Counted from the stretch's first letter, positions 9,672 to 18,581 are shown. The stretch is DNA of 64,000 bases from Paenibacillus sp. 19GGS1-52 (GCF_022369515.1 NZ_CP059724.1:6138001-6202000); one strand, 5' to 3'. The notes: a model not told the origin generated them from the sequence alone. Program-made: numbers and translations.

Positions 9672-11056
9672 CAGAAGCCTCCTTTCCTCGTTGGTGTAGT
9701 CTTGCGAATACTATACTGATCGTACAGCTCAGTCGTCCCTTTCGTAGTTGTTGTATACGCTTGAAAGGAGAGCTCTTCGTCCGTAACGGTCACACCCGTG
9801 AACATCTCCTTGTCCGTCTGACCATATTTAGCAGCAAACGGGAAAGTCCCGTCGGCTATGGTATATCTCTTATTGCCTGCTGCATTGGTCAGCAAATACA
9901 AAGTACCTGCGGGATTAACTACTGTCCCCCTTGCATCTGGAACAATATCCGTCAACGGCTTATTATTGTACATTTGGTAGCTTCTGGAGTAGGTGTGATC
10001 ATGCCCGCTAATGACCATATCAATCCCCAGTTCATCAAACACCTTCGTTAATTGCGCTCGGAAATATAGTACATCGGCATCTTGTGTATGGAGAGCGACC
10101 GAATAAGGCGATTTGTGCAGAAAAACAACCTTCCATTTCTTATCCGAGGTTGCTACTTCACGGCGGAGCCACTCCACCTGTTGCTTATAGACCACAGCAA
10201 TCTCTGCATCGGAACTGCCACCATAATATTCGGTATTCATAACCATAAAATGTGCTGGCCCATAGTCTAGCGAATATACAGAGCCATCCGGTTTTGCACC
10301 TGTATTCGATCCATTCGGCAGGTTAAAATGGGCGCTGAAGTTCGTATAGCCGCTACTTTCGTGGTTGCCCACCAAAGGAACCAGCGGGATATTCGCCAAT
10401 ATCCCCTGCGGTTTGTTAAAAAACCACGACCACTGCTCTTCAATATCTCCGCTATCTACCAGATCACCAGCGACGAGAATGAACTTGCTCTCTGGGAATT
10501 TGGCCATTCCTTGTTGAAGGGTATGATTCCAGATTTCGAAGTCCTTCTCAGTAGTTCCTTGGGAATCAGTGGTATACAGAAATTGAAAGGCTTTAGTAGC
10601 TGGACTCTCTGTTTCAAATGTACCAATCGCACTCCAATGATCCGCTTGTCCATCGCCGGCACGGTAAGCATACAACGTTCCCGGCTGTAGATGATCCGCG
10701 ATAACCTTATGGTTTCTCTGTATTATGACACGGCCGGCAGCTTTATCTGCCTTTGACCTATAGACGCTTGTCGTGTCTGCTATTCCTTCATAGGATTGAA
10801 TTCCGGCTGTCGGAAACTCAGCGTTAATTAATTTCGCCGCTGCAATGACTTCCAGCCTGGTTCCTGTAATCTTGTCTGGAGCAATCCAAGTAAAGGCCAT
10901 ACGGGTCTGCGGACTGCCATTAAAGGTTAATGCTATGGATTCAGGTTTCCCATCTTCTTCTGTGCGAACCCTAAATTCCACAGCCACCACGAGTCCCATT
11001 ATAACGAGTACCAGAACTATCTTCATGGAGCCAAGCTTTCTAAATAACTCAAACAT
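9671..11056 (-). CDS. Membrane-anchored metallophosphoesterase (purple acid phosphatase-like)
   Basis: A 461-residue protein with one N-terminal hydrophobic segment (residues 10-28) and therefore probably exported and anchored. Residues 38-160 resemble the fibronectin-like N-domain of purple acid phosphatases (FNGSPQTRMAFTWIAP). The calcineurin-like metallophosphoesterase core follows, with GDLVDSG near 195, VGNHE near 230, and SGHDHTYSR near 355, which supply the metal ligands. Its TGA stop shares a base with the ATG of the sensor kinase (TGATG), so it is the first gene of a three-gene unit with the two-component system. Substrate unknown; the coupling to a sugar-sensing kinase is unusual. 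Confidence 0.88.
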   Translation of the reverse strand: MFELFRKLGSMKIVLVLVIMGLVVAVEFRVRTEEDGKPESIALTFNGSPQTRMAFTWIAPDKITGTRLEVIAAAKLINAEFPTAGIQSYEGIADTTSVYRSKADKAAGRVIIQRNHKVIADHLQPGTLYAYRAGDGQADHWSAIGTFETESPATKAFQFLYTTDSQGTTEKDFEIWNHTLQQGMAKFPESKFILVAGDLVDSGDIEEQWSWFFNKPQGILANIPLVPLVGNHESSGYTNFSAHFNLPNGSNTGAKPDGSVYSLDYGPAHFMVMNTEYYGGSSDAEIAVVYKQQVEWLRREVATSDKKWKVVFLHKSPYSVALHTQDADVLYFRAQLTKVFDELGIDMVISGHDHTYSRSYQMYNNKPLTDIVPDARGTVVNPAGTLYLLTNAAGNKRYTIADGTFPFAAKYGQTDKEMFTGVTVTDEELSFQAYTTTTKGTTELYDQYSIRKTTPTRKGGF

Positions 11057-11119
11057 GTTCGTTTCCTTTCCTGCTTATCTTTAGTTGAATTGATTATACA
11101 CTTCTCGGCCGACACATGT

Positions 11120-11135
11120 TTCATGCATGCATGAA
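11120..11135. promoter_or_regulatory. Perfect 16-base palindrome between divergent genes
   Basis: TTCATGCATGCATGAA is identical to its reverse complement. It lies 64 bases before the phosphoesterase start (minus) and 54 bases before the small plus-strand ORF, where a divergent operator could act on both. No bound factor can be named. Confidence 0.35.
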
Positions 11136-11189
11136 TTTAAGCAGAAGTGGTTAAAGTAACAACAAGGTTCTGAATCTAGGAGGTTGAAC

Positions 11190-11318
11190 ATGGACGATAC
11201 TCATAAATTTGTAGAGAAATTACACGATACCCAAAAGAAAGATGAAAAAAATAGACAGAAGCATGATGAACCCGACAATGAAAAGCTCCCCACCAAGCAG
11301 CATGGGACGAATAAATAA
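11190..11318 (+). CDS. Small hydrophilic protein, 42 residues, unknown
   Basis: A short frame from ATG 11190 to TAA 11318, preceded by an excellent ribosome-binding site AGGAGGTTGAAC and followed 5 bases later by a strong terminator. The product is highly charged and rich in Lys, Asp, Glu, His and Gln (starts MDDTHKFVEKLHDTQKK), with no hydrophobic segment, so it is likely a soluble or disordered cytoplasmic peptide. Small acid/base-rich proteins of this kind are common in spore-formers, but no family could be recognised. The site-gene-terminator arrangement is the evidence that it is real. Confidence 0.65.
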   Translation: MDDTHKFVEKLHDTQKKDEKNRQKHDEPDNEKLPTKQHGTNK

Positions 11319-11322
11319 CAAC

Positions 11323-11365
11323 AAAAACAGCTCGGCTATCCGTAATGGACAGCCGAGCTGTTTTT
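11323..11365. terminator. Bidirectional intrinsic terminator
   Basis: AAAAACAGCTCGGCT pairs with AGCCGAGCTGTTTTT around a loop containing ATCCGTAATGGA. It has A-tracts and T-tracts on both sides, so it can end both the small ORF on plus and the stalk-protein gene on minus. Confidence 0.88.
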
Positions 11366-11384
11366 GAATTATTCAGAATCTGGA

Positions 11385-12101
11385 TTAGTTACTCAACTTC
11401 GCTACACTTACCGCTACCTTCTCCAGCTGTGCCTTGCTCAAAGCCTTATCCGGCGAGCTGATCGTTACGAAACGGTCCGCCAATTTGAAAGTCAACATCG
11501 TTGTACCTGTGGAAGGACTGTACCATTTTGCCTCAGTTCCGTTCGAAAGCTTCACAGTTTCTCCAGTATAGCTGTAAGAGTAATCCCGTGGAGACACGTT
11601 AACATTCATATGATTGAATAGGAAGCTTACACCATCCTCGCCGCCGGCTACCTTCAAGAAGGCATCTCCACTAATCATTTGAGCTGGTGCATAGGCGGTT
11701 TCGAACCCTTGGAAGTTGGCAAAAGCTTTAGTGATCGCTTCTTTTTGTGCAGCACTGTATTGAATAGTGGCTAAAGTGATAGAACCAGAGGCTGGAGTTG
11801 TGCTTCCTGAGCTAGTCCCGAGAATGACCTGATTAGTGGCAGCATTGAAGGTTACCGGAACCTTTAATACGTCAGCCAACGCACGAACAGGTAGGTAAGT
11901 CGTATCATGATAGGTGATTGGCGCTAATGTCTTTCCGTTATTGTCTACTGGCGTATATGCTGCTCCATTTACTTTGAATCCAATGCCGTGGTTGAGATAA
12001 GCGCTGATCTTCTCCAGATTAGTTCCTGCATATACACCCGCTGATCCTGTAACTGCCATTCCGAATACCATTGTTGCTATGATCATTTTTTTGCTTTTCA
12101 T
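11385..12101 (-). CDS. Secreted protein with copper-amine-oxidase-like stalk domain
   Basis: A 238-residue exported protein. Residues 1-25 are a signal peptide ending near VYAG. Residues 38-95 form the copper amine oxidase N-terminal-like (stalk) domain, seen as FKVNGAAYTPVDNNGKTLAP and TTYLPVRALADVLKVPVTFN. These domains are common in surface proteins of Paenibacillus and do not imply amine oxidase activity. The C-terminal 130 residues are a separate beta-rich region not recognised. It is a single-gene unit, divergent from the next stalk protein at 12338 across a 236-base gap. Confidence 0.8.
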   Translation of the reverse strand: MKSKKMIIATMVFGMAVTGSAGVYAGTNLEKISAYLNHGIGFKVNGAAYTPVDNNGKTLAPITYHDTTYLPVRALADVLKVPVTFNAATNQVILGTSSGSTTPASGSITLATIQYSAAQKEAITKAFANFQGFETAYAPAQMISGDAFLKVAGGEDGVSFLFNHMNVNVSPRDYSYSYTGETVKLSNGTEAKWYSPSTGTTMLTFKLADRFVTISSPDKALSKAQLEKVAVSVAKLSN

Positions 12102-12337
12102 TACTATCGTCTCCTTGTAGTTTCATGTATTGTTCTTGCTGTAGTTCTATTTAACCATTAACTTGTTTCCAACTTATCTCCAGATTGTAAAGAACTATCT
12201 CTGTCGCTCACGCAGCAGTTTATAATAAGAACTGCAACAAACTCTGATCTGGGACGTCTATTATACTGGAAACAATTACTGCTAGGCGTGAACGTGTAAT
12301 GATCTACTCAAATATGTAACAACAGGAGCGAATGCAC

Positions 12338-13477
12338 ATGACTACACTTTTTCACAAAACAATGAGAATCACAGCCCTGGCTGCGGCAAGCACGATTATT
12401 CTGGCAGGTACGCAGGGTCCACAGGTGCAGGCCGCCTCGCCTGACAATGAAACCTCAGCAATTGTTCCAATCCGCATTGTATCCCAAACCCCGGTCTTGG
12501 TTCCTGCAATAGTCACTACCCAAAAAGTAACGGCCAGCGACGACACCTATAAAGCGGATCTGGACCTTCCGGTCATTTCTGGGATGCTCGATACACAAGC
12601 CCAAGCGGAATGGAATACCTTAATTGAAGCGAAGGCCTCTCAGGAGCTGGAGTCATTAAAGGTGACCGCTGCCGAAAACAAAAAGTATGCAACCGCACAG
12701 GGGTTTCCTTTTCATGCCTCCGAGCTGAGCAAGACCTTTGAAGTAACCTCAAATGGAGTTGGCACTGGTGGTATTCTTTCCCTTCACATCACCACTTACA
12801 CCTTCAGCGGAGGCGCTAACGGGATCACTAGAATAGATACCTATAATATAAAAAATGAAGCTACAGCAGCACGCGTAACGTTGAAGACCCTATTTGGCGA
12901 CAAGTATCAGACGACCATTAATGCGCAGATCAAAGCGGCTATGGCTAAAGATGCGGCTAACTATTTTGCAGAGGATTTCAAAGGAGTAAATGAAGACAGT
13001 TCATTCTATATAAAAGGCAGCTATGTTTATGTGGTCTTCCAGCAGAACGAAATCGCTCCACATTCTACAGGCAACCCGGAGTTCAAAATTGCGCTGCCCT
13101 CTAATTCTACAACTGGGGATCTTAGCTCCATGCGCCTAGTAGTCAATGGCAAAGCTCTTACAGGAGTAAAGCTTAGCCTCAATAACGCTGGAGTCGTATT
13201 GGCACCGATCCGCGCGATTAGTGAAGCCTTGGGTTACGAACTGTCCTGGAACAAAGAGACCCGCTCGCTCGAACTCATCAAAGGTGTTCATTGGACCCTT
13301 GTCACTAAAAATAAAGACAGCTATATTTACAACCGGATGGCCCCGATCTCACTTGGCACTGCTCCCGTCATCAATCCAGAGGGCAACATGTATGTGCCGA
13401 TGTCCTTCTTTACCGAAATTCTAAAAGCCAGCGTCCAATATGAATCTGGCAGCGTCAGCATTTCTTCAGAGTCTTAA
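12338..13477 (+). CDS. Secreted DUF3298/DUF4163 (RsiV-like) protein with C-terminal stalk domain
   Basis: About 379 residues. A signal peptide (residues 1-33) ends near VQAAS. The middle region (about 75-260) resembles the DUF4163/DUF3298 pair found in RsiV-like extracellular domains, with TTYTFSGGANGITRIDTYNI near 150. The C-terminus (about 268-375) is a copper-amine-oxidase-like stalk domain (VVLAPIRAISEALGYELSWNKETRSLEL, MYVPMSFFTEIL). The ATG at 12332 is only 3 bases from AGGAG; the ATG at 12338 has the better 9-base spacing. Likely cell-wall located; role unknown. Confidence 0.8.
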   Translation: MTTLFHKTMRITALAAASTIILAGTQGPQVQAASPDNETSAIVPIRIVSQTPVLVPAIVTTQKVTASDDTYKADLDLPVISGMLDTQAQAEWNTLIEAKASQELESLKVTAAENKKYATAQGFPFHASELSKTFEVTSNGVGTGGILSLHITTYTFSGGANGITRIDTYNIKNEATAARVTLKTLFGDKYQTTINAQIKAAMAKDAANYFAEDFKGVNEDSSFYIKGSYVYVVFQQNEIAPHSTGNPEFKIALPSNSTTGDLSSMRLVVNGKALTGVKLSLNNAGVVLAPIRAISEALGYELSWNKETRSLELIKGVHWTLVTKNKDSYIYNRMAPISLGTAPVINPEGNMYVPMSFFTEILKASVQYESGSVSISSES

Positions 13478-13504
13478 GCCGAATTGTTCCTGAACAAATA
13501 GAAT

Positions 13505-13541
13505 AGCCCGCTATATCCGTAATGGATAAGCGGGCTGTTTC
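13505..13541. terminator. Intrinsic terminator between convergent genes
   Basis: AGCCCGCT pairs with AGCGGGCT, with an inner TATCC/GGATA stem, and a GTTTCTTTC tail on plus. It lies between the stops of the RsiV-like gene and the acetyltransferase gene. Its loop ATCCGTAATGGAT is nearly the same as in the terminator at 11323. Confidence 0.8.
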
Positions 13542-13547
13542 TTTCGA

Positions 13548-14069
13548 TTAACTCTTATATGGCACGTTGACCTTATATACTTCTGTGTACAATATCTCCC
13601 TGAAAAGCTGAAACTCCTGCTCCTGCAACAGTCTTGGGTAAGTCATTATCAACAGTGGCAAATCGGCTTGTCCTTCACGCAAAGGGGGCTGGACGTAGGG
13701 ATACGAATGAAGGTGGAAGCCCAGCCGCTCATAAAATCCGACTCTCCGTTGTTCCAGTACACCGCTAGGCGGTTCTACCTCCAACAGAACAGGCTTGTCC
13801 GACTGCCTGATATAATCTTCCATTAACTTTTTTCCAATGCCGCCTCCCCTAATGCCCTGATCGACCGCGATATGCTCCACGAACCGGAATACAGGAAACT
13901 CCCAGCAGGCCAGAAAAGCTATGGTTCTACCGCTGGCGTCCTTCTCCACAATTAGCCGATACTGCGGGAGGTCTAGCAATCTCCGCTGCCCGGCGTAGGT
14001 CCTGATCTCACATACTGGAAAAGAAGCTTCCATTAGAGCAAATACTTCATCAAAGGTTGACTCGTTCAT
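13548..14069 (-). CDS. GNAT-family N-acetyltransferase
   Basis: A 173-residue single-domain acetyltransferase. The acetyl-CoA-binding motif is VDQGIRGGGIGKKLMEDYI near residue 75, following the beta strand FVEHIAVD, and GFYERLGF near 120 is the usual C-terminal motif. The substrate cannot be inferred. It lies just upstream of the MCP-like gene's stop in transcription terms (28-base gap), so the two may be co-transcribed. Confidence 0.88.
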   Translation of the reverse strand: MNESTFDEVFALMEASFPVCEIRTYAGQRRLLDLPQYRLIVEKDASGRTIAFLACWEFPVFRFVEHIAVDQGIRGGGIGKKLMEDYIRQSDKPVLLEVEPPSGVLEQRRVGFYERLGFHLHSYPYVQPPLREGQADLPLLIMTYPRLLQEQEFQLFREILYTEVYKVNVPYKS

Positions 14070-14096
14070 AACTTGCTTCTCACTTTCTTGAATACC

Positions 14097-14906
14097 TTAT
14101 TTAAGATTGGACAAGTTGTTTGCCGTATTTGCTATATGCTCGAAAGCACGGCTTAAATCCTGCATGGACTGCCCTTGATGCTGAGAAAAACCCATGATCT
14201 GCTGGATGGATTGATCCATCTGCACAATCGCCTGCTTCATACCAGCCAGCTGGGAGTGAATATTCTGCACTAAATCATGGCTGTCGTTGGCTAATTTACG
14301 AATCTCTGTAGCTACAACACCAAAGCCCCTGCCTTGTTCGCCTGCTCTGGCAGCCTCAATGGCGGCGTTTAGACCCAGCAAGTGTGATTGATCGGCTATC
14401 CGCTTCACCGAAGATAGGATCTCAAAGCTGCTCTCAATATCATGGACCATGGAATTGGAATGACTGACAAGCTCATTCAAGCGTTCGGTTATCCCTAGGG
14501 TGGACTCGGCAACTTCCTGTGAGGTGGCTGTCATCTCCTCTACAAGTGAAGACAACTCCTGGGCACCATCCTGAAGCGCATCATTGCGTTGCGTGGATAC
14601 CATCGCAGCAATAACTCCAATAACCTCATGATTCTCAATAATAGGCACAGCCGAAGATAGGTAAGAAACACCAAAAGCTTCACTGCCACGTTCCTCACGC
14701 TGAACTTGTCCTGTCTCTAACGCATTATAGGACACCGTTCCTTTAAATTTCTCAATCGGTGCACCCACTGGAACTTTCAAATCAATGACCTGACCAGGCA
14801 GATAGGCGATAACACGCTCTCTATTAGCTAGTACCAGCGCAGCGTCCTCAGGGTAAGTATTTTGAATCAAGTCAAGCACGTCCTGCAACTTTTGAAGCTT
14901 GTCCAT
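14097..14906 (-). CDS. Soluble methyl-accepting chemotaxis-like protein (YfmS-like)
   Basis: A 269-residue protein with no membrane segment. Residues 1-115 form a small sensory domain ([24 protein letters not shown]). Residues 120-265 are a short MCP signalling coiled coil whose conserved hairpin tip reads [32 protein letters not shown] near 180-210, the surface that contacts CheA/CheW. This matches the architecture of the cytoplasmic receptor YfmS of Bacillus subtilis. It would sense an intracellular ligand; the ligand is not known from sequence. Confidence 0.87.
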   Translation of the reverse strand: MDKLQKLQDVLDLIQNTYPEDAALVLANRERVIAYLPGQVIDLKVPVGAPIEKFKGTVSYNALETGQVQREERGSEAFGVSYLSSAVPIIENHEVIGVIAAMVSTQRNDALQDGAQELSSLVEEMTATSQEVAESTLGITERLNELVSHSNSMVHDIESSFEILSSVKRIADQSHLLGLNAAIEAARAGEQGRGFGVVATEIRKLANDSHDLVQNIHSQLAGMKQAIVQMDQSIQQIMGFSQHQGQSMQDLSRAFEHIANTANNLSNLK

Positions 14907-14979
14907 GAGAGATCAGCCGCCTTTTATAATAGAGTAAATAGTTAGGTCTAATTATATGTATTGAGCATTTAAGAAACAA

Positions 14980-15855
14980 TTAAAAACTACGCTGCGGAGC
15001 TGGTACATGCTGTGCGTAACCAAATGACTCTACGAATCTTTTTTCCAGAACAGCATAATATTCGGGTGAGACGACCGGCTCTGCTCCACGCAAAATTTCC
15101 CTCATATAATGCTCGGGTGGTGCCAGTTCGCTTTCTTTGTTTACCACCACAAAGGTTACGGCTTCTCTGTGAATCCCATCCTCGCCTAGAATATATATGA
15201 CAGCGGGGCGGTATACCCCATCTTCAACACCTTCTCTTTCGAACAGATAGCTATCCAGACATTCCGGCACAATTCGATAAAGCTTGCCTTCGGTCCTGCC
15301 CTCACCTTCAACAAGATCAGCACGCCCACCGTCCGCAGCCTGCAGAGTAAACTCTACATTGAAACCCTCCAATACGGCGCAGCCCTCAACGTTGTCGAAC
15401 CATTTGCCGGCTCCTGCTAACTCAATTCTTTCCAGGTCCATACAGCTGCCATAAGCAAAATAAAACAATTCTTCTTCCTGCTTCAATCGGTAAAGCTTCC
15501 AATCCCCCTCGGGGATGGGTAGATATTGCTGTGAGAGCCTGTACACATAGACCCAAGCCCTAACCGTTCCCTGGTCAGTCACCACTTTCGTAAGGACCCG
15601 CTCATATTCATTACTGGCACAGCCAGGCCCATTATAACCCTCCAGTTCATCCAGCTTTCCCAGAATCTCTTCCGTCACTTCATACAGCTCACCGGCCACT
15701 CGGCCGTCATGCTCCAGCAAAACCGGATAACCAAGACCCGTATCCTGGAGTGTTCCCTTTACCTGCGCTAGCGCATATAACAATCGGCTGTCACCCAATA
15801 AGGTGTGGTATCGCTCTCCCTGACGCAAGGTGCCATACACAAATACAAATTCCAT
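14980..15855 (-). CDS. Tandem gamma-glutamylcyclotransferase-like (AIG2-like) protein
   Basis: Two related domains in one chain of about 291 residues. The first (1-125) starts with FVFVYGTLRQGERYH, the YGTLxxG motif of the family; the second (about 145-275) starts with LFYFAYGSCMDLERI, the variant YGSxM motif. Proteins of this superfamily cleave gamma-glutamyl amides or related bonds; catalysis needs a Glu in the core strand that could not be assigned for certain. An upstream in-frame ATG exists at 15879, but AGGAGGGGAATT immediately precedes the ATG at 15855, which is chosen. Confidence 0.85.
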   Translation of the reverse strand: MEFVFVYGTLRQGERYHTLLGDSRLLYALAQVKGTLQDTGLGYPVLLEHDGRVAGELYEVTEEILGKLDELEGYNGPGCASNEYERVLTKVVTDQGTVRAWVYVYRLSQQYLPIPEGDWKLYRLKQEEELFYFAYGSCMDLERIELAGAGKWFDNVEGCAVLEGFNVEFTLQAADGGRADLVEGEGRTEGKLYRIVPECLDSYLFEREGVEDGVYRPAVIYILGEDGIHREAVTFVVVNKESELAPPEHYMREILRGAEPVVSPEYYAVLEKRFVESFGYAQHVPAPQRSF

Positions 15856-16081
15856 AATTCCCCTCCTGAATTGCTGCATACAACGCTAGTGGCGAGGCAT
15901 ATTCTAAGCTTCCTGCCGTTGCTTATCCTCTGTTCTATGCATTATACCAAAATAGTCACAGAACATTCTCGAAAGTGAAGGGGTCTACTTAGCATCTGGT
16001 ACTAGGAGAACGTGCTATACTATACTAAGCTAAGTAAGATAAACAGCTACACTCATCTTGATCATATAGGAGAGGTTCATT

Positions 16082-17671
16082 TTGGATAATCAGCATTGGA
16101 TCGCACCTGAATACTACAATCTCACTTCGGAAATGGAACATCATCCTTCCGGTAAGGTTGCACTTAAATTTGTGAACGAACAGGATCATTGCGAGGAGAT
16201 CAGCTACGGCGAACTGCTGCAGCAGGCTAACCGGCTGGCCGGAGGACTCCACAATCTTGGACTTCAGCAAGGTGACAAGGTTCTGGTCATGGTTCCACGC
16301 AGAATTACTGCATATGCCATCTATCTAGCTTGTCTGAAGCTTGGACTGGCTGTTATTCCTTCCTCAGAGATGCTTCGTGCCAAGGATTTATCCTATCGTC
16401 TCCGACATTCCGAAGCACGGGCGGTCATTGCCTGGTCTAAGGTTGTTAATGAAGTAGATAAAATCAGCGACGACCTGCCCTCTTTGGATTTCCGCATTGC
16501 CGTTTCTGAAGATGGTTCTGCAAGTACTGGTTGGCTTGACCTGGAGGACCTTATGATTGGACAGCCGGATCATCGGACTGCAGTAAACACCCACCGCGAT
16601 GATATCGCAATTCTGGCTTATACCTCAGGAACAACCGGTAATCCAAAGGCCGTCGTGCATAGTCACGGTTGGGCATATGCTCACCTGCGGATCGTTTCTT
16701 CCCTTTGGCTGGATATCCGTGAAACGGATATCGTCTGGGCGACCGCTGCACCTGGCTGGCAAAAGTGGATCTGGAGCCCCTTCTTAACCGTACTTGGAAA
16801 TGGAGCCACCGGATTCGTCTATACAGGTGCCTTCCATCCGGATCGGTTTCTGCAGCTGTTGCAGGATCATTCCGTTCAGGTCTTATGCTGCACTCCTACG
16901 GAGTACCGTCTAATGGCCAAGACCGAAGGATTACATCAGCACGACTTGTCTAAACTACGCTGCGCCGTTTCCGCTGGAGAACCTTTGAATCAGGAAGTTA
17001 TCGATACCTTCCAACGCAATTTCGATATCACCATTCGGGATGGCTACGGGCAGACAGAAAGTACACTGATCATCGGAACACTTAAGGACACTCCTATCCG
17101 GGTCGGCTCCATGGGTAAATCCATTGCTCCAGGACTTGTAGAAGTCGTAGACGAAGATGGCATTCCGGTCGCTCCGGGCGTGGTTGGAGATATTGCTGTA
17201 CATTTGAGCATGCCAGCCTTGTTCCATGCCTATTACAAAGACCCTGGGCGCAAAGAAAACGGCTCACATGGAGAATTCTTCGTAACCGGCGACCGGGCAC
17301 GCAAGGATGAGGATGGCTATTTCTGGTTCGAAGGCCGCGGCGATGATATCATCATCAGCTCAGGCTACACCATTGGCCCCTTCGAAGTAGAAGAAGCGCT
17401 TATGAAACATGCTTCCGTGAAAGAATGCGCAGTTGTAGCCAGCCCGGATGAAATCCGCGGCCATGTCGTTAAAGCATTTATCGTGCTTAAAGATGAAATA
17501 GCCGGATCTCCCGAACTTGTGAAAGAGCTGCAAGCACATGTCAAAGAGTGGACAGCGCCTTATAAATACCCGCGCAAAATCGAGTTTATCAGCGATCTCC
17601 CGAAAACAACCTCGGGCAAAATTCGCAGAATAGAGCTGCGCGAGCAGGAAGACAGAGCTGCGCAGGAATAA
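16082..17671 (+). CDS. Acyl-CoA synthetase (AMP-forming), MbcS/YtcI-like
   Basis: A 529-residue member of the ANL superfamily that activates a carboxylic acid to its CoA thioester through an acyl-AMP. The P-loop-like motif is LAYTSGTTGNPKAVVHSHG near residue 185; the A5 region is DGYGQTESTLI near 325; FVTGDRARKDEDGYFWFEGRGDDIIISSGYTIGPFEVE near 400-435 includes the hinge; and the catalytic lysine lies in LPKTTSGKIRR near 515. Overall it looks like the short/branched-chain acyl-CoA synthetases of Bacilli. It starts at TTG 16082, after AGGAGAGG. It is monocistronic with its own terminator. Confidence 0.9.
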   Translation: MDNQHWIAPEYYNLTSEMEHHPSGKVALKFVNEQDHCEEISYGELLQQANRLAGGLHNLGLQQGDKVLVMVPRRITAYAIYLACLKLGLAVIPSSEMLRAKDLSYRLRHSEARAVIAWSKVVNEVDKISDDLPSLDFRIAVSEDGSASTGWLDLEDLMIGQPDHRTAVNTHRDDIAILAYTSGTTGNPKAVVHSHGWAYAHLRIVSSLWLDIRETDIVWATAAPGWQKWIWSPFLTVLGNGATGFVYTGAFHPDRFLQLLQDHSVQVLCCTPTEYRLMAKTEGLHQHDLSKLRCAVSAGEPLNQEVIDTFQRNFDITIRDGYGQTESTLIIGTLKDTPIRVGSMGKSIAPGLVEVVDEDGIPVAPGVVGDIAVHLSMPALFHAYYKDPGRKENGSHGEFFVTGDRARKDEDGYFWFEGRGDDIIISSGYTIGPFEVEEALMKHASVKECAVVASPDEIRGHVVKAFIVLKDEIAGSPELVKELQAHVKEWTAPYKYPRKIEFISDLPKTTSGKIRRIELREQEDRAAQE

Positions 17672-17708
17672 ACGGCTGAGTAATGCCGTAATTTAAAAGA
17701 TAAACGTA

Positions 17709-17741
17709 AAGAGCAGCCCCAAATGGAGCTGCTCTTCTTTT
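17709..17741. terminator. Intrinsic terminator of the acyl-CoA synthetase gene
   Basis: AAGAGCAGC pairs with GCTGCTCTT around CCCAAATGGA, followed on plus by TCTTTTC. It lies 37 bases after the stop and can also serve the convergent SUKH-like gene. Confidence 0.82.
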
Positions 17742-17785
17742 CGTATTATAGGAATGGTTCCTCCCTTATTTTCAATCGGATGGTT

Positions 17786-18367
17786 TCATTCCGCCCAATA
17801 TTTCGCATCCGGGTTCAGGGCCGTTCCCACTTCGCCCTCCAGCACTAAATCACAATCCAGATACCCCTCTTCATCGAGAAAATAAACGTCCTGCTTATAG
17901 AATTCACACAGTGTCTCCAGAAATTTCTCCGGCGAATGATACATAACAACCAGGTCACCATAATCATGCAGCAAATCACATATCTGCTCTACACCGTCCG
18001 CTGAACGATAATAACATATAAAATCACTGCCATAATTCGTTAGGATCGGTAGAATAATCCCTCCGGCACTATAACCCTTCTCTTCCAAAATTCCTGTTAG
18101 TATCTTCATTTCCTGCTCATATTCATCGATATGGATCAAGCGGTACCCCGGTATGAACTCAATCAAACTCGGTTCTTCTTCATCACTGCCTGTTCCAGAA
18201 ACCGTACTATAAATAGCGGTTAGGAGCTCTGGCGCTTCAGGCAAAATTTCGCTAAGCCGTGTGCTTCCGTCGTCAACTGCACCTAGACTCGCAATATAAT
18301 TGGGGCGTAAGTTGGCAGACAGCAATAGATATTCCTGAAATTTACTTGTTAAACTATGAGTTAGCAT
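17786..18367 (-). CDS. SUKH (SMI1/KNR4)-like protein
   Basis: A 193-residue acidic protein. The arrangement LPEAPELLTAIYSTVSGT near residue 40, LIEFIPGYRLIHIDEYEQE near 70, and FICYYRSADGVEQICDLLHDYGDLVVMYHSPEKFLETLCEFY near 115-155 fits the SUKH superfamily, whose members are often immunity proteins to contact-dependent toxins but also act as general interaction domains. No toxin gene is adjacent, so it is an orphan. Family assignment is from pattern, not from a search. Confidence 0.6.
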   Translation of the reverse strand: MLTHSLTSKFQEYLLLSANLRPNYIASLGAVDDGSTRLSEILPEAPELLTAIYSTVSGTGSDEEEPSLIEFIPGYRLIHIDEYEQEMKILTGILEEKGYSAGGIILPILTNYGSDFICYYRSADGVEQICDLLHDYGDLVVMYHSPEKFLETLCEFYKQDVYFLDEEGYLDCDLVLEGEVGTALNPDAKYWAE

Positions 18368-18420
18368 GTTTTCATCCTTTGTATTTCTAATATTTAGGCT
18401 CTATGCCGATCATACCACTC

Positions 18421-18449
18421 TTTACCGTCAGTACCAATGGGTCTATACT
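18421..18449 (+). promoter_or_regulatory. Sigma-A-like promoter for a candidate small RNA
   Basis: TTTACC (18421-18426), a 17-base spacer, and TATACT (18444-18449) form a good housekeeping promoter pointing rightward into a short gene-free stretch that ends in a strong terminator. Confidence 0.45.
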
Positions 18450-18455
18450 GTATAA

Positions 18456-18535
18456 GTCTTGAACAAGCAATGATTAGCGAAGCAGAGTAAGGGAATCGAA
18501 AGCAGCTGCCGGGTATCGGCAGCTGCTTTTTTTAT
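18456..18535 (+). ncRNA. Candidate small RNA of about 80 nt
   Basis: The promoter at 18421 would start transcription near 18456, and the transcript would end in a hairpin at 18499-18529 (AAAGCAGCTGCC paired with GGCAGCTGCTTT) with seven T residues. No plus-strand gene lies upstream that would need this terminator: the SUKH gene starts on minus at 18367. A six-codon frame starting ATG at 18470 ends in TAA before the hairpin but has no ribosome-binding site. A terminator left over from a lost gene is the alternative. Confidence 0.4.
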
Positions 18536-18581
18536 GGGTCATTTTAGCTTAAGTACTAGTTGGGGAATACAGCTGTAAATT

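Noticed and set aside
12215-12235. GCAGTT-N9-AACTGC inverted repeat with an internal TATAAT between the two divergent stalk-protein genes
   Set aside because: No matching -35 at proper spacing on either strand, so a promoter or operator could not be supported.
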